Counted from the stretch's first letter, positions 17,105 to 26,395 are shown. The stretch: 44,982 bases of DNA from Roseovarius sp. (GCA_026709325.1 JAPOTF010000173.1:2152-47133), one strand, 5' to 3'. The notes: generated by a model not told the origin, from the letters alone. Translations and numbers: made by a program.

Positions 17105-17520
17105 CTAGGATTTTCCATTGCAAAAGCCTAAATCGAATAGCCTACTCAACCATGATACAAATGAATTGGCTTGCGGGCAATTGTGATCAAGATCACCGGA
17201 ATTTATTGCAGCCCCCATCGGCCGTGGTTTGTTCCGTGTTGCCAGCCAAGCATGGACATAAGCTTTATAGATATTGTTATCATTGAATTTACGGCATTCC
17301 GTGGGTATATTATCAATAAATTCCCTGGCACTTGGCATATGCAGTCATCCGGAGGGATCATGTTATAAACAAAATTTTCCAATGTTCCATTGTAATTATT
17401 GTTTGGCATAATCCAGACACCAATGGAAATATCCATGTCTGCAGGTCCAGAAAATATATTGCCAGCAGGATTTAATTCATCAGGTGTTTCACATTCAGCG
17501 GTAAAATACCGTTTGATCCA
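17105..17520 (-). pseudogene. Frameshifted DUF3226-type (TOPRIM-like) gene remnant
   Basis: Two overlapping minus-strand frames together spell a DUF3226-like C-terminal region. The first (17520 to about 17330) contains GVWIMPNNNYNGTLENFV and IPPDD; the second (about 17335 to 17105) contains REFIDNIP, then AYVHAWLATRNKPRPMGAAI and ANSFVSWLSRLFDLGF. In intact family members these blocks are contiguous (GVWLMPDN, then VDDI, then HTWLAWQ...PMG.AI, then FV.WL..LF). A one-base shift near 17318-17335 separates them, and a TGA cuts the frame upstream at 17521. The region is richer in A+T than its neighbours, which suggests acquired DNA. DUF3226 proteins are often encoded beside AAA ATPases; none is here. 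Confidence 0.65.
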
Positions 17521-18089
17521 TCAGGTCTTCTGTAAAGAGCCGACGGAGGTGTCGGCGTAGAACTCCCGACAACGTGTCTTTAGCGCCTTCTCCATGTCGC
17601 GCGAGAATCTGGCGCCTTTCCCTACCGGAAGGTGCCGCATCTTCCCAGCCATGGCTTTACGTCGTTTTTTCGGTGCCTGTCCCGCCGTTCAGTCGACATA
17701 CTCTCGACAACCTCCAGTTCGGCAGACCTGTCGCCAGGAAGCATGAGAGTCCACCGCGCAGGCCCCTACGGCGCTTTTCCAGGCAGACGAGTTTCGCAAA
17801 TCTCGCCCTGCCATCGCCGTCAGGCGCCTGTTTCCTTCGGTTGGCCTGAAACTTGCGCTCAAGCGCAATCTTGGCACCCTCCATCACCCACAGCCCGCGA
17901 ATGCGCTCGACCGTCGCGACGTAAACCTCAAGCATCGACGCAATGTAAAAGCCAACCAGTCGGCCGCAATCTTCACGTCCCCGGTCTGCAGGCAGTGTAA
18001 TGCGAGCCCGCTTGCACCGGGACAAATCGCACGGAGCGAGTCAGTGTCGGCTGCACTTTATCAGACCGGTGCATTGCAAGATGTTTTTT
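17521..18089 (-). other. Unidentified decayed frame(s) upstream of phaB 3' end
   Basis: A minus-strand frame runs from about 18025 to 17657 and contains GRLVGFYIASMLEVYVATVE followed by ERIRGLWVMEGAKIALERKF. At its end, another frame continues with KKRRKAMAGKMRHLPVGKG and MEKALKTRCREFYADTSVG to about 17525. The two look like one broken gene, but I do not recognise a family. GC content and codon use differ from the AT-rich DUF3226 remnant next to it. Treat as a pseudogene or a hypothetical fragment. Confidence 0.35.
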
Positions 18090-18812
18090 TCAGCTGAAGA
18101 ATTGCGCGCCGTTGGCGGATATTGTGGAACCGCTGATAAATCCCGAATCCTCCGATGCAAGGAAAGTGACGCAACGGGCGATTTCCTCCGGTGTGCCAAG
18201 ACGTCCCGCGGGAATCCCCGATATGATTTTCTGGCGGATGCTCTCGTCTATTGCCATAACCATTTCCGTTGCGATATACCCCGGGCAAATCGCATTTGCC
18301 GTAATTCCCGCTCTGGCGCCCTCTTGCGCAAGAGATTTGACGATTCCCAAATCCCCGGCCTTTGTCGCGGCATAGTTCACCTGACCAAATTGCCCTTTCT
18401 GGCCATTTACCGAACTTATCACAATTACCCGACCGAATTTGCGTTCGCGCATGCCTGGCCAGACAGGGTGAACCGTGTTGAAAACACCTGTCAAATTGGT
18501 GTCGACAACCTCATTCCATTGCGCTGGAGTCATTCTGTGAAAAGGAGCGTCACGCGTTATACCCGCATTGGCCACAACAGTGTCGATCGCGCCGATTTCC
18601 TCCGTCACCCGTGCAATGCCGGCGGCCGAGGCATCGTAATCCGCAACATTCCATTTATACGTCTTTATTCCGGTCTCCTCGGTAAAGGCCGCCGCCTTCT
18701 GATCATTGCCGGCATAGGTTGCGGCAACGCTGTAGCCTTTCGCATTCAACGCCTTTGAGATTGCCTCGCCAATGCCTCGGCTTCCGCCGGTTACAAGAGC
18801 CACACGTCCCAT
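18090..18812 (-). CDS. phaB: Acetoacetyl-CoA reductase
   Basis: This 240-residue NADPH-dependent short-chain dehydrogenase reduces acetoacetyl-CoA to (R)-3-hydroxybutyryl-CoA for polyhydroxybutyrate. The cofactor motif is TGGSRGIG (8-15) and NAG is at 82-84. The catalytic residues are Ser134, Tyr147 and Lys151 within SSVNGQKGQFGQVNYAATK, a signature that distinguishes PhaB from FabG. The ATG at 18812 has GGAGG five bases upstream. It follows phaA by 180 bases on the same strand. No PHA synthase gene lies in this window. Confidence 0.94.
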   Translation of the reverse strand: MGRVALVTGGSRGIGEAISKALNAKGYSVAATYAGNDQKAAAFTEETGIKTYKWNVADYDASAAGIARVTEEIGAIDTVVANAGITRDAPFHRMTPAQWNEVVDTNLTGVFNTVHPVWPGMRERKFGRVIVISSVNGQKGQFGQVNYAATKAGDLGIVKSLAQEGARAGITANAICPGYIATEMVMAIDESIRQKIISGIPAGRLGTPEEIARCVTFLASEDSGFISGSTISANGAQFFS

Positions 18813-18992
18813 GGTTTCCTCCATTCTATATGTTTATCGTGAGTTTTTTGCGATTTTCGAAACAATGACAACGGTACGAAACCATTAATTGGCTGGAATT
18901 AATTAAAGGCCAGCCGGCATTGCCGCCGCCACCGCATCGAAATTTGATTAAGCGCGACAGGGACGTCGCCTTTTGCGGCATCTCGCAATCGC

Positions 18993-20168
18993 CTAGTCGC
19001 GCTCAACGCACATTGCCACTCCCATGCCACCGCCAATGCAGAGAGTTGCCAGTCCCCTTTTGGCATCGCGACGCTTCATTTCGAACAGCAGCGTGTTTAA
19101 AACACGGCATCCGGAAGCTCCTATCGGATGGCCAATGGCGATTGCTCCGCCATTCACATTGACTATTTCCGGATCCCAGCCCATGTCCTTGTTAACCGCG
19201 CAGGCTTGCGCGGCAAACGCCTCGTTTGCCTCCACAAGGTCGAGATCATCAACAGTCCATCCGGCCTTTTGCAATGCCTTGCGGCTGGCATGTATGGGAC
19301 CTACACCCATAATGGATGGATCAAGTCCCGCTGTGGCATAGGACGCGATCCGCGCCAATGGCTCCATGCCGCGTTTTTCGGCATCGTCCGCACTCATCAA
19401 CAGAACGGCGGCAGCGCCATCATTTATTCCCGACGCGTTGGCCGCGGTAACGGAACCGTCTTTGGCAAACGCGGGACGGAGTTTGCGCATTGCCTCAATC
19501 GTTGCGCCATGGCGAATGTATTCATCCTTTTCAACAACGACGTCGCCTTTTCTGCTCTTGACGGTAAAGGGTATCACCTCGTCGTCAAATTTGCCCGCTT
19601 TCTGGGCCGCTTCCGCCTTGTTCTGGCTGGACACCGCGAACTCATCCTGCATATCGCGGGTTATCTGCCACTGGCTTGCCACATTTTCCGCAGTCTGCCC
19701 CATATGGTAGCCGTTAAATGCATCCCAAAGACCATCGCGTATCATTGTGTCTATGTAGGTTGCGTCACCCATCTTCCGCCCTTTGCGCATATGTGCCGAA
19801 TGATGGGACAGGCTCATGTTTTCCTGACCGCCGGCGGCCACGATTTCCGCATCCCCGAGCTGGATGTGCTGTGCGCCAATTGCCACGGCGCGAAGACCCG
19901 AGCCGCAGACCTGGTTAATTCCCCATGCCGCGCTTTCAATGGGCAGACCCGCATTGACATGCGCCTGCCGAGCCGGGTTTTGCCCCTGCGCGGCTGTCAG
20001 CACCTGACCCATGATCGTCTCGGATACCTCGCTTTTTGCAATTCCGGCCCGCTCCACAACCGCCTCAAGAACGGCTGATCCGAGATCGTGGGCGGGAGTG
20101 CCCGCAAAAGAGCCGTTAAAGGAACCAACGGCTGTGCGCGCCGCGGATGCGATAACCACATTGGTCAT
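18993..20168 (-). CDS. phaA: Acetyl-CoA C-acetyltransferase (beta-ketothiolase)
   Basis: This 391-residue thiolase condenses two acetyl-CoA to acetoacetyl-CoA, the first step to polyhydroxybutyrate, and works reversibly in degradation. Active-site residues are visible: Cys88 in [11 protein letters not shown], His347 in GHPIGASG and Cys377 in CIGGGMG. The length is exactly the family norm. The ATG at 20168 has GGAGG five bases upstream, the same ribosome site arrangement as phaB. The pair phaA-phaB with matching ribosome sites is the classic PHB precursor unit. Confidence 0.95.
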   Translation of the reverse strand: MTNVVIASAARTAVGSFNGSFAGTPAHDLGSAVLEAVVERAGIAKSEVSETIMGQVLTAAQGQNPARQAHVNAGLPIESAAWGINQVCGSGLRAVAIGAQHIQLGDAEIVAAGGQENMSLSHHSAHMRKGRKMGDATYIDTMIRDGLWDAFNGYHMGQTAENVASQWQITRDMQDEFAVSSQNKAEAAQKAGKFDDEVIPFTVKSRKGDVVVEKDEYIRHGATIEAMRKLRPAFAKDGSVTAANASGINDGAAAVLLMSADDAEKRGMEPLARIASYATAGLDPSIMGVGPIHASRKALQKAGWTVDDLDLVEANEAFAAQACAVNKDMGWDPEIVNVNGGAIAIGHPIGASGCRVLNTLLFEMKRRDAKRGLATLCIGGGMGVAMCVERD

Positions 20169-20285
20169 TTCTTCCTCCATTATCATTGCCTATGGAGGAG
20201 ACCCGAAGCGCGGGAAACAGCCTCGAACCCCTCATATTAAACAGATAGGCTAAATGCCGCAGCGCAGCAACAGCAAGTTTCCATT

Positions 20286-21674
20286 TTAAGCGTTTTTTTG
20301 CCTTCCACATTCCACATTGTCCCCTAAAGCCTCGGACATGCCCTTTAAATCCCGTATTATGGATACATCGGGTACAGATGTCATGACAATGAGACCGCCT
20401 GTTTCAAGTTGCATGCCTTCAAATGCCCCAGGTCCATAAAAATGTACAATGGTGGTCCCGTCCGCAATGTCCGGATGGGTGGCCATTTCCCGCGACACGG
20501 CTACAAAACCACCAGACTGATTGACCATCTTTACGTCATTGCAGCCGGGATTCCCCTTTTCCATTGTCCATGCACCATTCGGAACATGGCGCAGTATAAC
20601 GTTAAGGCGAAGTCCTGAAACCCATTCCATCACCAGATGGACAATCCCGGTCACGCGATATCCGTTTTCATCTCGAACAATGAGCGGTCGGGCGACATTT
20701 ACGCCGCTCGCACCAGATGCTTTCGCCAAAGCCAGCCATTTGACAAAGAGCTCCCCGCTGTTTCCAATTTCATCGACTTGGGGAATCGACAGATCCTCAG
20801 ACCCGGCATCCACACTCCCTGATCCTTGACGGGAGTCATTGCCGTTTTCCTTAATTGAAGCGTTCGGAATGCGCTTCTCCTCGCATTCATCAACCGAAAG
20901 GTCGTGTAGCGCCCAATCCTCCATTATCCTGAGCATAAGTTCACCGCCGATGGCATCCCGCTCCATGACTTGTTCTCTGGCATCATGATTTGCTCTTGCA
21001 AGCAGGTTTCCTGCGCCCGCTATTATATCCGCGTCGCGGCGAGGCATTCCGCTTGCCGCAACATGCCATTGCCGAAGATCTTCGCCAAAGGTGGGATCTG
21101 ACGCCGACTCCCCGGCATTTTCTTCATTCTCGCGTTTCAATTGCCTGTACGAGGATATCCGTGACCTGCATGACTTGAACAACCGCAAAGGCATCGCGGG
21201 CAATGTCCCGGCAATTGCCGCCCCGCCCGCCGCCATCTTTGTCGCATTTCCGAACGCCCCCGCAATCTTCGGGCAAAGTCTCACGAGTCCACCGTGCATC
21301 CCTGACCGAAATAGCGGTGCAAACGGTCTTCTTTGCTTGGGGGAAACACTCCCTGCCGAATCGCGGCCGATTGCGCGATTTGCGAAGACACGCATTCCCT
21401 CCGCTTTCTCAATTAGATTGATTGTCGCGAAAACCGCAATCAGAAATCCGGCGGCGAACATGCCGCCCAGACTGGCGGCAATGCCGCGAAACAGCATCCT
21501 GTCAGGGCCCGAGGTGGAATTTTCAATCAATTCAAGCGGCATGTGAATTACGACCTTGAAACCAAAAATCCACATTTCCGCATTGAAGACGTTATAGTCT
21601 TTCAGATAAAGACAGGCCATGCCGGCGAATGAAACAACTAAACTTCCAAATACCGCGCAATTACGGGCTTTCAT
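20286..21674 (-). CDS. Unknown membrane protein, 462 residues
   Basis: I do not recognise a family. The N-terminus has a hydrophobic segment (residues about 7-24, AVFGSLVVSFAGMACLYL) and a second (about 64-88, GIAASLGGMFAAGFLIAVFA), with about 40 residues between them. A basic, serine-rich linker (about 100-190) and an acidic middle (about 235-300, with D/E/S-rich stretches) follow. A soluble C-terminal domain (about 300-450) is rich in beta-type sequence (GYRVTGIVHLVMEWVSGLRL, FVAVSREM, GGLIVMTSVPDV). The topology suggests an inner membrane anchor with a large soluble tail. The ATG at 21674 has AGGAAG about ten bases upstream. It lies 117 bases before phaA on the same strand, but a link to PHB is only positional. 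Confidence 0.6.
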   Translation of the reverse strand: MKARNCAVFGSLVVSFAGMACLYLKDYNVFNAEMWIFGFKVVIHMPLELIENSTSGPDRMLFRGIAASLGGMFAAGFLIAVFATINLIEKAEGMRVFANRAIGRDSAGSVSPKQRRPFAPLFRSGMHGGLVRLCPKIAGAFGNATKMAAGGAAIAGTLPAMPLRLFKSCRSRISSYRQLKRENEENAGESASDPTFGEDLRQWHVAASGMPRRDADIIAGAGNLLARANHDAREQVMERDAIGGELMLRIMEDWALHDLSVDECEEKRIPNASIKENGNDSRQGSGSVDAGSEDLSIPQVDEIGNSGELFVKWLALAKASGASGVNVARPLIVRDENGYRVTGIVHLVMEWVSGLRLNVILRHVPNGAWTMEKGNPGCNDVKMVNQSGGFVAVSREMATHPDIADGTTIVHFYGPGAFEGMQLETGGLIVMTSVPDVSIIRDLKGMSEALGDNVECGRQKNA

Positions 21675-22113
21675 GGTTGCAAACTTCCTTTCTCTCCGCA
21701 CCGATTGTCAAATGCCGGGGACTTCTTCCGACAACATGCGCAAAGTTCCCGCTTCGCCATACTACATATACTTATGAAACTTTTTGCATCTGCAAAAACC
21801 GGAAACGGGCCGGCCGTGATTTTTTTGGGCACCCTGCGCCAAAACCCGTTTGCCAACGGGCAAATCCCGATTTGCATTCCGCACACGCGACATATAATGA
21901 GCGGAACATGCTCCGGGGCGCCAAAATTCAGTCTTGGGAAAAAATGATCAATATGCCGGCAATGCCGCCGCCCGCGCTACCGGGTTCAACAATTTTCATT
22001 GAGCCGCGACACCTTTACCGCGTTGCATTTCAAGTTAAAGCCACCGCATCGGCTGCCTGTTCCCGGAATTTGGTGCAGGGCCATGCAATTCGCCAGTGCA
22101 AGGGAGTCCAAAG
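21675..22113. other. Divergent intergenic region with a TTTTTGCA palindrome
   Basis: This 439-base gap separates the unknown membrane protein (minus) from tag (plus), so both promoters should lie here. An exact inverted repeat TTTTTGCA-TC-TGCAAAAA sits at 21781-21798 and could bind a regulator. Close by, ACGG/CCGT (21805-21808 and 21814-21817) followed by T7 is terminator-like but has only a four-pair stem. No gene recognised. Confidence 0.45.
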
Positions 22114-22716
22114 ATGGAAAGATGTGAATGGGTTGGAGATGACAAGCTTTACCAGGTCTACCACGACACCGAATGGGGAGTGCCGGAATGGGACAGCCGG
22201 GCGCTTTGGGAAAAGCTTGTCCTTGATGGATTTCAGGCCGGACTCAGCTGGATTACCATCCTGCGCAAGCGCGAGAATTTCAGGCAGGCCTTCAACGAAT
22301 TCGACCCTCGCATAATTGCCACATGGGAGGAAAGGGATGTTTTGCGCCTGCTCGACAATCCCGGCATAGTCCGCCACCGCGGAAAAATCGAGTCGGCGAT
22401 AGGCAATGCAAGAGGGTGGCTGGAGATTGAAAGCGAGCGGGGATTCGACAAATATCTTTGGGATTACGTTGGCGGCAGGCCAATCCAAAACAAGTGGAAG
22501 TCCATGTCCGAAATACCAACCGAAACGGATATCTCTCGCGCGATTTCAAGGGATCTGAAAAAGCGGGGATTCAAATTTTGCGGTCCCACCATCGTGTATG
22601 CTTTCATGCAGGCGGTGGGAATGGTTAACGACCACATTGTCACCTGTCATCGCCATAAGCCCGTGGCTGACATGGCGATGACCTTTTCCGATGCAAAACG
22701 CCGTAAAAACCTGTAA
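22114..22716 (+). CDS. tag: DNA-3-methyladenine glycosylase I
   Basis: This 200-residue base-excision repair enzyme removes 3-methyladenine from alkylated DNA. The zinc-binding residues of the Tag family are all present: Cys4 and His17 in MERCEWVGDDKLYQVYHDTE, and His174 and Cys178 in NDHIVTCHRH. The helix-hairpin-helix region and WSMSE-like segment (KWKSMSEIP) are also seen. I chose the ATG at 22114 (MERCEW), the usual start, with AGGGAG about eight bases before; a GTG six codons upstream is less likely. Only nine bases separate it from rlmN, so they are probably co-transcribed. Confidence 0.95.
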   Translation: MERCEWVGDDKLYQVYHDTEWGVPEWDSRALWEKLVLDGFQAGLSWITILRKRENFRQAFNEFDPRIIATWEERDVLRLLDNPGIVRHRGKIESAIGNARGWLEIESERGFDKYLWDYVGGRPIQNKWKSMSEIPTETDISRAISRDLKKRGFKFCGPTIVYAFMQAVGMVNDHIVTCHRHKPVADMAMTFSDAKRRKNL

Positions 22717-22725
22717 GGTTGCATC

Positions 22726-23910
22726 ATGCCCGCAAATGACATTGCACCCATAACGCAAGACTTTCTGACCATTCCCCGCAAGGAACGGAACGGTCCCGTC
22801 AATCTTGTCGGCCTTACGCGCGAGAAACTTCGCGAAACGCTGATCAATCAGGGCACGGAGAGCAAAAAGGCCCGCATGCGCGCAAGCCAAATCTGGCAGT
22901 GGATTTATCAGTGGGGAGTTCGCGATTTTAACGCGATGACCAATCTCGCCAAAGACTACAGGACATCTCTGACCGAAAGCTTTGTCATCGGCATCCCGGA
23001 GGTTGTCGGCAGGCGCGCCAGCGAGGACGGAACCCTGAAATACATTGTGCGCCTGGCCGGCGGCCATGAAGTGGAGACGGTATACATACCGGAAACCGAC
23101 CGCGGGACATTGTGCATCAGTTCACAGGTCGGATGCACGCTTACCTGCTCGTTTTGCCATACCGGGACGCAAAGGCTTGTTCGAAATCTTACCGCAGGCG
23201 AAATAATAGGCCAGGTCATGCTGGCAAGAGACGATCTCGGCGACTGGCCGAGAAAAGGCGTGGGCATGGGCGAAAGGCCCAGACTAATAAGCAACATTGT
23301 TTTGATGGGAATGGGCGAACCTCTCTACAATTTTGACAATGTCCGCGACGCCATGAAAATAGCGATGGATGGCGAAGGCATTTCACTCTCCAGAAGACGC
23401 ATTACCCTGTCAACTTCCGGCGTGGTTCCGGAAATTTCGCGAACCGCCAGCGAGATAGGATGCATGCTGGCGGTCAGTTTCCATGCCACCACGGATAAAC
23501 TGCGCGACAAACTTGTACCGATAAATCGCAAATGGAACATAGACGCTTTGCTGAATGCGCTTCGGGAGTATCCGAAAGCTTCAAATTCGGAGAGGATCAC
23601 TTTCGAATATGTCATGCTCAGGGATGTCAACGACAGCGACGAGGACGCTCGGCGCCTTGTCAGGCTGATCAGGGGAATACCCGCCAAAATCAATCTTATT
23701 CCGTTTAACGAATGGCCCGGAGCCCCGCATCGACGCTCAACCAAAGAACGGATTGGAAAGTTTGCGGACATAATCTACAAGGCCGGATACGCAAGCCCGG
23801 TTCGCACACCCCGCGGAGAGGATATCATGGCGGCATGCGGACAGCTGAAATCCGCAACTGAACGCATGCGAAAATCGCGCAGGGAGATAGAGATGGAAGC
23901 CCAGCGATAA
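22726..23910 (+). CDS. rlmN: Dual-specificity 23S rRNA/tRNA adenine-C2 methyltransferase RlmN
   Basis: This 394-residue radical-SAM enzyme methylates C2 of A2503 in 23S rRNA and A37 in some tRNAs. The 4Fe-4S cysteines are Cys137, Cys141 and Cys144 ([14 protein letters not shown]). The C-terminal methyl-carrying cysteine is Cys371 in [12 protein letters not shown]. The motif [12 protein letters not shown], typical of RlmN, is near residue 200. The AAGG before the ATG overlaps the tag stop region. The sequence is full-length with the standard alphaproteobacterial N-terminal extension. Confidence 0.96.
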   Translation: MPANDIAPITQDFLTIPRKERNGPVNLVGLTREKLRETLINQGTESKKARMRASQIWQWIYQWGVRDFNAMTNLAKDYRTSLTESFVIGIPEVVGRRASEDGTLKYIVRLAGGHEVETVYIPETDRGTLCISSQVGCTLTCSFCHTGTQRLVRNLTAGEIIGQVMLARDDLGDWPRKGVGMGERPRLISNIVLMGMGEPLYNFDNVRDAMKIAMDGEGISLSRRRITLSTSGVVPEISRTASEIGCMLAVSFHATTDKLRDKLVPINRKWNIDALLNALREYPKASNSERITFEYVMLRDVNDSDEDARRLVRLIRGIPAKINLIPFNEWPGAPHRRSTKERIGKFADIIYKAGYASPVRTPRGEDIMAACGQLKSATERMRKSRREIEMEAQR

Positions 23911-24098
23911 ATCTCCTCCCGATTGTCAATCATTCAAAATTGCGGGGATTTGCGGCATCATCTTCGCGGTCATGCGCTTTCGCCTGTCGAAGGCGGCATT
24001 ATCCTCCCCGGACGCGATCGGCGGACATTTGCGGCTTTGTAAATTCCGCATTGCTTTGCTATTGATGAAAAATGCGCTCAAATCGCGGGAGGCGGGTT

Positions 24099-25010
24099 TT
24101 GACGGAACAGGTTATCGGAATTATCGGCGGATCGGGAATTTACGAGATCGACGGATTAACGGACGCCCGGTGGATTCGCGTTGAAACTCCATGGGGAGAA
24201 CCCTCTGACGAAATCCTGAGCGGCTCAATCGATGGGGTGCGCATGCGTTTTCTTCCGCGTCACGGCCGGGGCCACGTCCACTCCCCTTCAACTGTACCCT
24301 ATCGAGCCAACATCGACGCTCTCAAGCGGCTTGGCGTGACATCCCTGGTCTCCGTTTCCGCATGCGGATCCTTTCGCGAGGAGTTGGCTCCGGGCGATTT
24401 CGTCGTGGTGAACCAGTTTATCGATCGCACCTTCGCAAGGAAAAAGTCCTTCTTCGGAAAGGGTTGCGTCGCGCATGTCAGCCTTGCAAACCCGACATGT
24501 CCACTGCTGGGCGACGCCTGCGAGCAGGCGGCAAACGATGCAGGCATTCGCGCGCACAAAGGCGGTACCTATCTTGCAATGGAAGGTCCGCAGTTTTCCT
24601 CCCTGGCGGAATCAAAACTGTATAGGGACGCATGGAACTGCGATGTCATCGGAATGACCAACATGCCCGAGGCCAAACTGGCAAGAGAAGCCGAACTTTG
24701 CTATGCGTCGGTCGCCATGATTACAGACTACGACAGCTGGCATCCGGAACATGGCGAAGTGGATGTAACGCGGATAATCGCCACGATGGCGAGCAATGCC
24801 GAAAAGGCGAGGGACATGGTTTCCCGCCTGCCCGGGCTCATGGGTCAAAATCCGATACCATGCCCGCATGGCTGCAATACCGCGCTTGAATTTGCAATTC
24901 TTACAGCGCCGGACAAGCGCGATCCCGTCATTGTGCGAAAACTGGATGCGATTGCCGGTCGCGTGCTTAATAGGCGAAACAACGTTCAACAGGTGAAATT
25001 CCCGCATTAG
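24099..25010 (+). CDS. mtnP: S-methyl-5'-thioadenosine phosphorylase
   Basis: This 303-residue purine phosphorylase splits methylthioadenosine into adenine and methylthioribose-1-phosphate, recycling the by-product of polyamine synthesis. Diagnostic parts are IGIIGGSGIYEIDG at the start, RHGRGHVHSPSTVPYRANI (phosphate and ribose site), and MEGPQFSSLAES with GMTNMPEAKLAREAELCY, in which the serine/asparagine pattern fits MTA and not inosine. I chose the TTG at 24099 because a strong GGGAGG lies six bases before it; an ATG nine codons upstream has no such site. It follows rlmN by 188 bases. Confidence 0.93.
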   Translation: MTEQVIGIIGGSGIYEIDGLTDARWIRVETPWGEPSDEILSGSIDGVRMRFLPRHGRGHVHSPSTVPYRANIDALKRLGVTSLVSVSACGSFREELAPGDFVVVNQFIDRTFARKKSFFGKGCVAHVSLANPTCPLLGDACEQAANDAGIRAHKGGTYLAMEGPQFSSLAESKLYRDAWNCDVIGMTNMPEAKLAREAELCYASVAMITDYDSWHPEHGEVDVTRIIATMASNAEKARDMVSRLPGLMGQNPIPCPHGCNTALEFAILTAPDKRDPVIVRKLDAIAGRVLNRRNNVQQVKFPH

Positions 25011-25078
25011 ACCAATCGGAACAATGGATATTATGTGGACGGGACGAATATGGCGCCATCTCGAAAAGTGATTCGCCT

Positions 25079-25258
25079 TCACTTGTTTTTTCTGATGAAC
25101 TCCCGTATGAACCGGCGTATCTCTCTTGCCGCACTTGTATCCATTTCCTTGCATAAATCTACAAATTCGTCTCTTGCATCCTTGTCAAGGCGAAGAACTA
25201 ACTGGCTGTTTTTCTTGTTTTTTTTCTTGTCAGGTGATTTATCATCCTTTTGATTCAC
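25079..25258 (-). CDS. Small ribbon-helix-helix DNA-binding protein
   Basis: This 59-residue frame reads from GTG at 25258 to TGA at 25079. A lysine-rich arm (residues 3-17) precedes SQLVLRLDKDARDEFVDLCK and then EMDTSAAREIRRFIREF, which match the beta strand, helix A and helix B of a CopG/Arc-type ribbon-helix-helix fold. GGAGG lies nine bases before the GTG. Such small proteins usually repress their own promoter or serve as antitoxins or plasmid/phage regulators. Two palindromes flank a TATAAT box just upstream. No toxin gene is adjacent: the next gene downstream on the minus strand is not within 300 bases and the upstream neighbour is a LOG-family gene. Confidence 0.8.
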   Translation of the reverse strand: MNQKDDKSPDKKKNKKNSQLVLRLDKDARDEFVDLCKEMDTSAAREIRRFIREFIRKNK

Positions 25259-25293
25259 AATTTTTTTCCTCCACCTCTTGAAAAAGGTATATC

Positions 25294-25338
25294 ATATGTA
25301 TATACATATTATATGCAGTGCATGTACATTTAACTGCA
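25294..25338 (-). promoter_or_regulatory. Promoter and candidate operators of the small RHH gene
   Basis: On the minus strand a perfect TATAAT lies at 25313-25308, about 50 bases before the GTG start. Directly downstream of it (25294-25309) is the 16-base palindrome ATATGTATATACATAT. Directly upstream (arms at 25314-25319 and 25333-25338) is an inverted repeat TGCAGT/ACTGCA. No clear -35 is seen. The arrangement would allow an autoregulator to cover both sides of the -10. Confidence 0.5.
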
Positions 25339-25573
25339 CAAGCATCGGAAAGGAAAAGAAAATGTCAACATTGGTGGCAAGATCGCTTCTTTTGCATGAC
25401 AGACTGGACTGGCAAGGTTCCCATTGGCGCTGGGTGCCAAATCGCGCATACAAGCCAAAATCGACTTTCATGCGCTGGAAAAGCGGGTTTCGCGCCTGAA
25501 CACCCCCAAAAGCACCGGGATGTTTGCCGCAAACCTGACTCGTCTCAGATTGGCTGGTCCCCAAACCTGCCAG

Positions 25574-26395
25574 TTACACCTGTCCCGAATACCAGCCTTC
25601 AATTGCCTCAACGGCCTGGTCCGCGGTTTCGACAAACCGGAACAGCTCCAGATCCTCCGGATTGATTGTGCCCGCATCCGCCAGCGCGTTGAAATTGACT
25701 ACACTCTTCCAGAATTTCTCGCTGAAGAGCAGTAGCGGCACCCTCTTCATGTGTCCCATCTGCATCAGCGTCAGCGTTTCGAAAAGCTCGTCCATGGTTC
25801 CGTATCCGCCCGGAAAACAGCCTATCGCCCTTGCCCGCATCAGAAAATGCATCTTCCGCAAGGCAAAATAATGAAAGTTGAAGCACAATCCCGGAGTGAC
25901 ATATTCGTTTGGAGCCAGTTCCAGGGGCAGAACGATATTGAGGCCAATTGAAATTCCGCCCGCATCTGCCGCACCCCGGTTGCCCGCCTCCATAATCCCG
26001 GGACCGCCACCTGTGGCCACAACATACTCGCGGCACTCGAAAGACATTGATTTTTCAGTCATCCTTTTGGCGAATTCACGCGCTTCATCATAATATTCCG
26101 ACAAACCGGCCAAAGTGCGGGTGCGGGCATTTTTCCGGTTGACCGGATTCGGTATGCGGGATCCGCCAAAAAGCACAACCGTGCTTTCTATGCCTCTCTC
26201 ATTCAGGATTATTTCCGGTTTCAGAAGTTCAAGCTGCAATCTGGCGGGACGCAGGTCATCTCTCATCAGGAAATCCTGATCCAAAAACGCCAGACGGTAG
26301 GCGGGGTCTCTTGTCTGAGCCGTATCGGGAACCTGCTCCGCGGAGCTGCGGTCGGAATGAGCGTCCCTAAATCCGCTATGTCTTTTATCTTTCAT
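25574..26395 (-). CDS. LOG-family protein (TIGR00730-like nucleotide phosphoribohydrolase)
   Basis: This 273-residue protein contains the conserved Rossmann-like LOG domain. Key motifs are VLFGGSR near residue 74, GGGPGIMEAGNRGA (129-142) and PGGYGTMDELFE (195-206); the latter supplies the catalytic Arg/Glu region of cytokinin-activating LOG enzymes, which release bases from nucleoside monophosphates. Many members were once called lysine decarboxylases. The N-terminal 65 residues (rich in R and D) are an extension of the short LOG type. I chose the ATG at 26395, which has GGAAAG seven bases before; an ATG at 26422 is possible. It is divergent from the dehydratase gene, 80 bases away. Confidence 0.82.
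   Translation of the reverse strand: MKDKRHSGFRDAHSDRSSAEQVPDTAQTRDPAYRLAFLDQDFLMRDDLRPARLQLELLKPEIILNERGIESTVVLFGGSRIPNPVNRKNARTRTLAGLSEYYDEAREFAKRMTEKSMSFECREYVVATGGGPGIMEAGNRGAADAGGISIGLNIVLPLELAPNEYVTPGLCFNFHYFALRKMHFLMRARAIGCFPGGYGTMDELFETLTLMQMGHMKRVPLLLFSEKFWKSVVNFNALADAGTINPEDLELFRFVETADQAVEAIEGWYSGQV

Noticed and set aside
19128-20078. Plus-strand frame of 316 codons opposite phaA
   Set aside because: Antisense shadow of a strongly conserved thiolase gene; no family pattern or ribosome site.
21805-21826. Short GC stem followed by seven T as a plus-strand terminator
   Set aside because: The stem has only four pairs and no plus-strand gene ends before it.
22546-23067. Minus-strand frame of 173 codons opposite tag/rlmN
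   Set aside because: It lies wholly opposite two well-supported genes and has no domain.
25035-25253. Plus-strand frame opposite the small RHH gene
   Set aside because: Composition is driven by the antisense of lysine codons (FFLFFFL); the minus-strand RHH frame explains the region.
25362-25499. 45-codon plus-strand frame with a fair ribosome site (AGGAAAAG), divergent from the RHH gene
   Set aside because: No recognisable domain and nothing beyond the ribosome site supports it.
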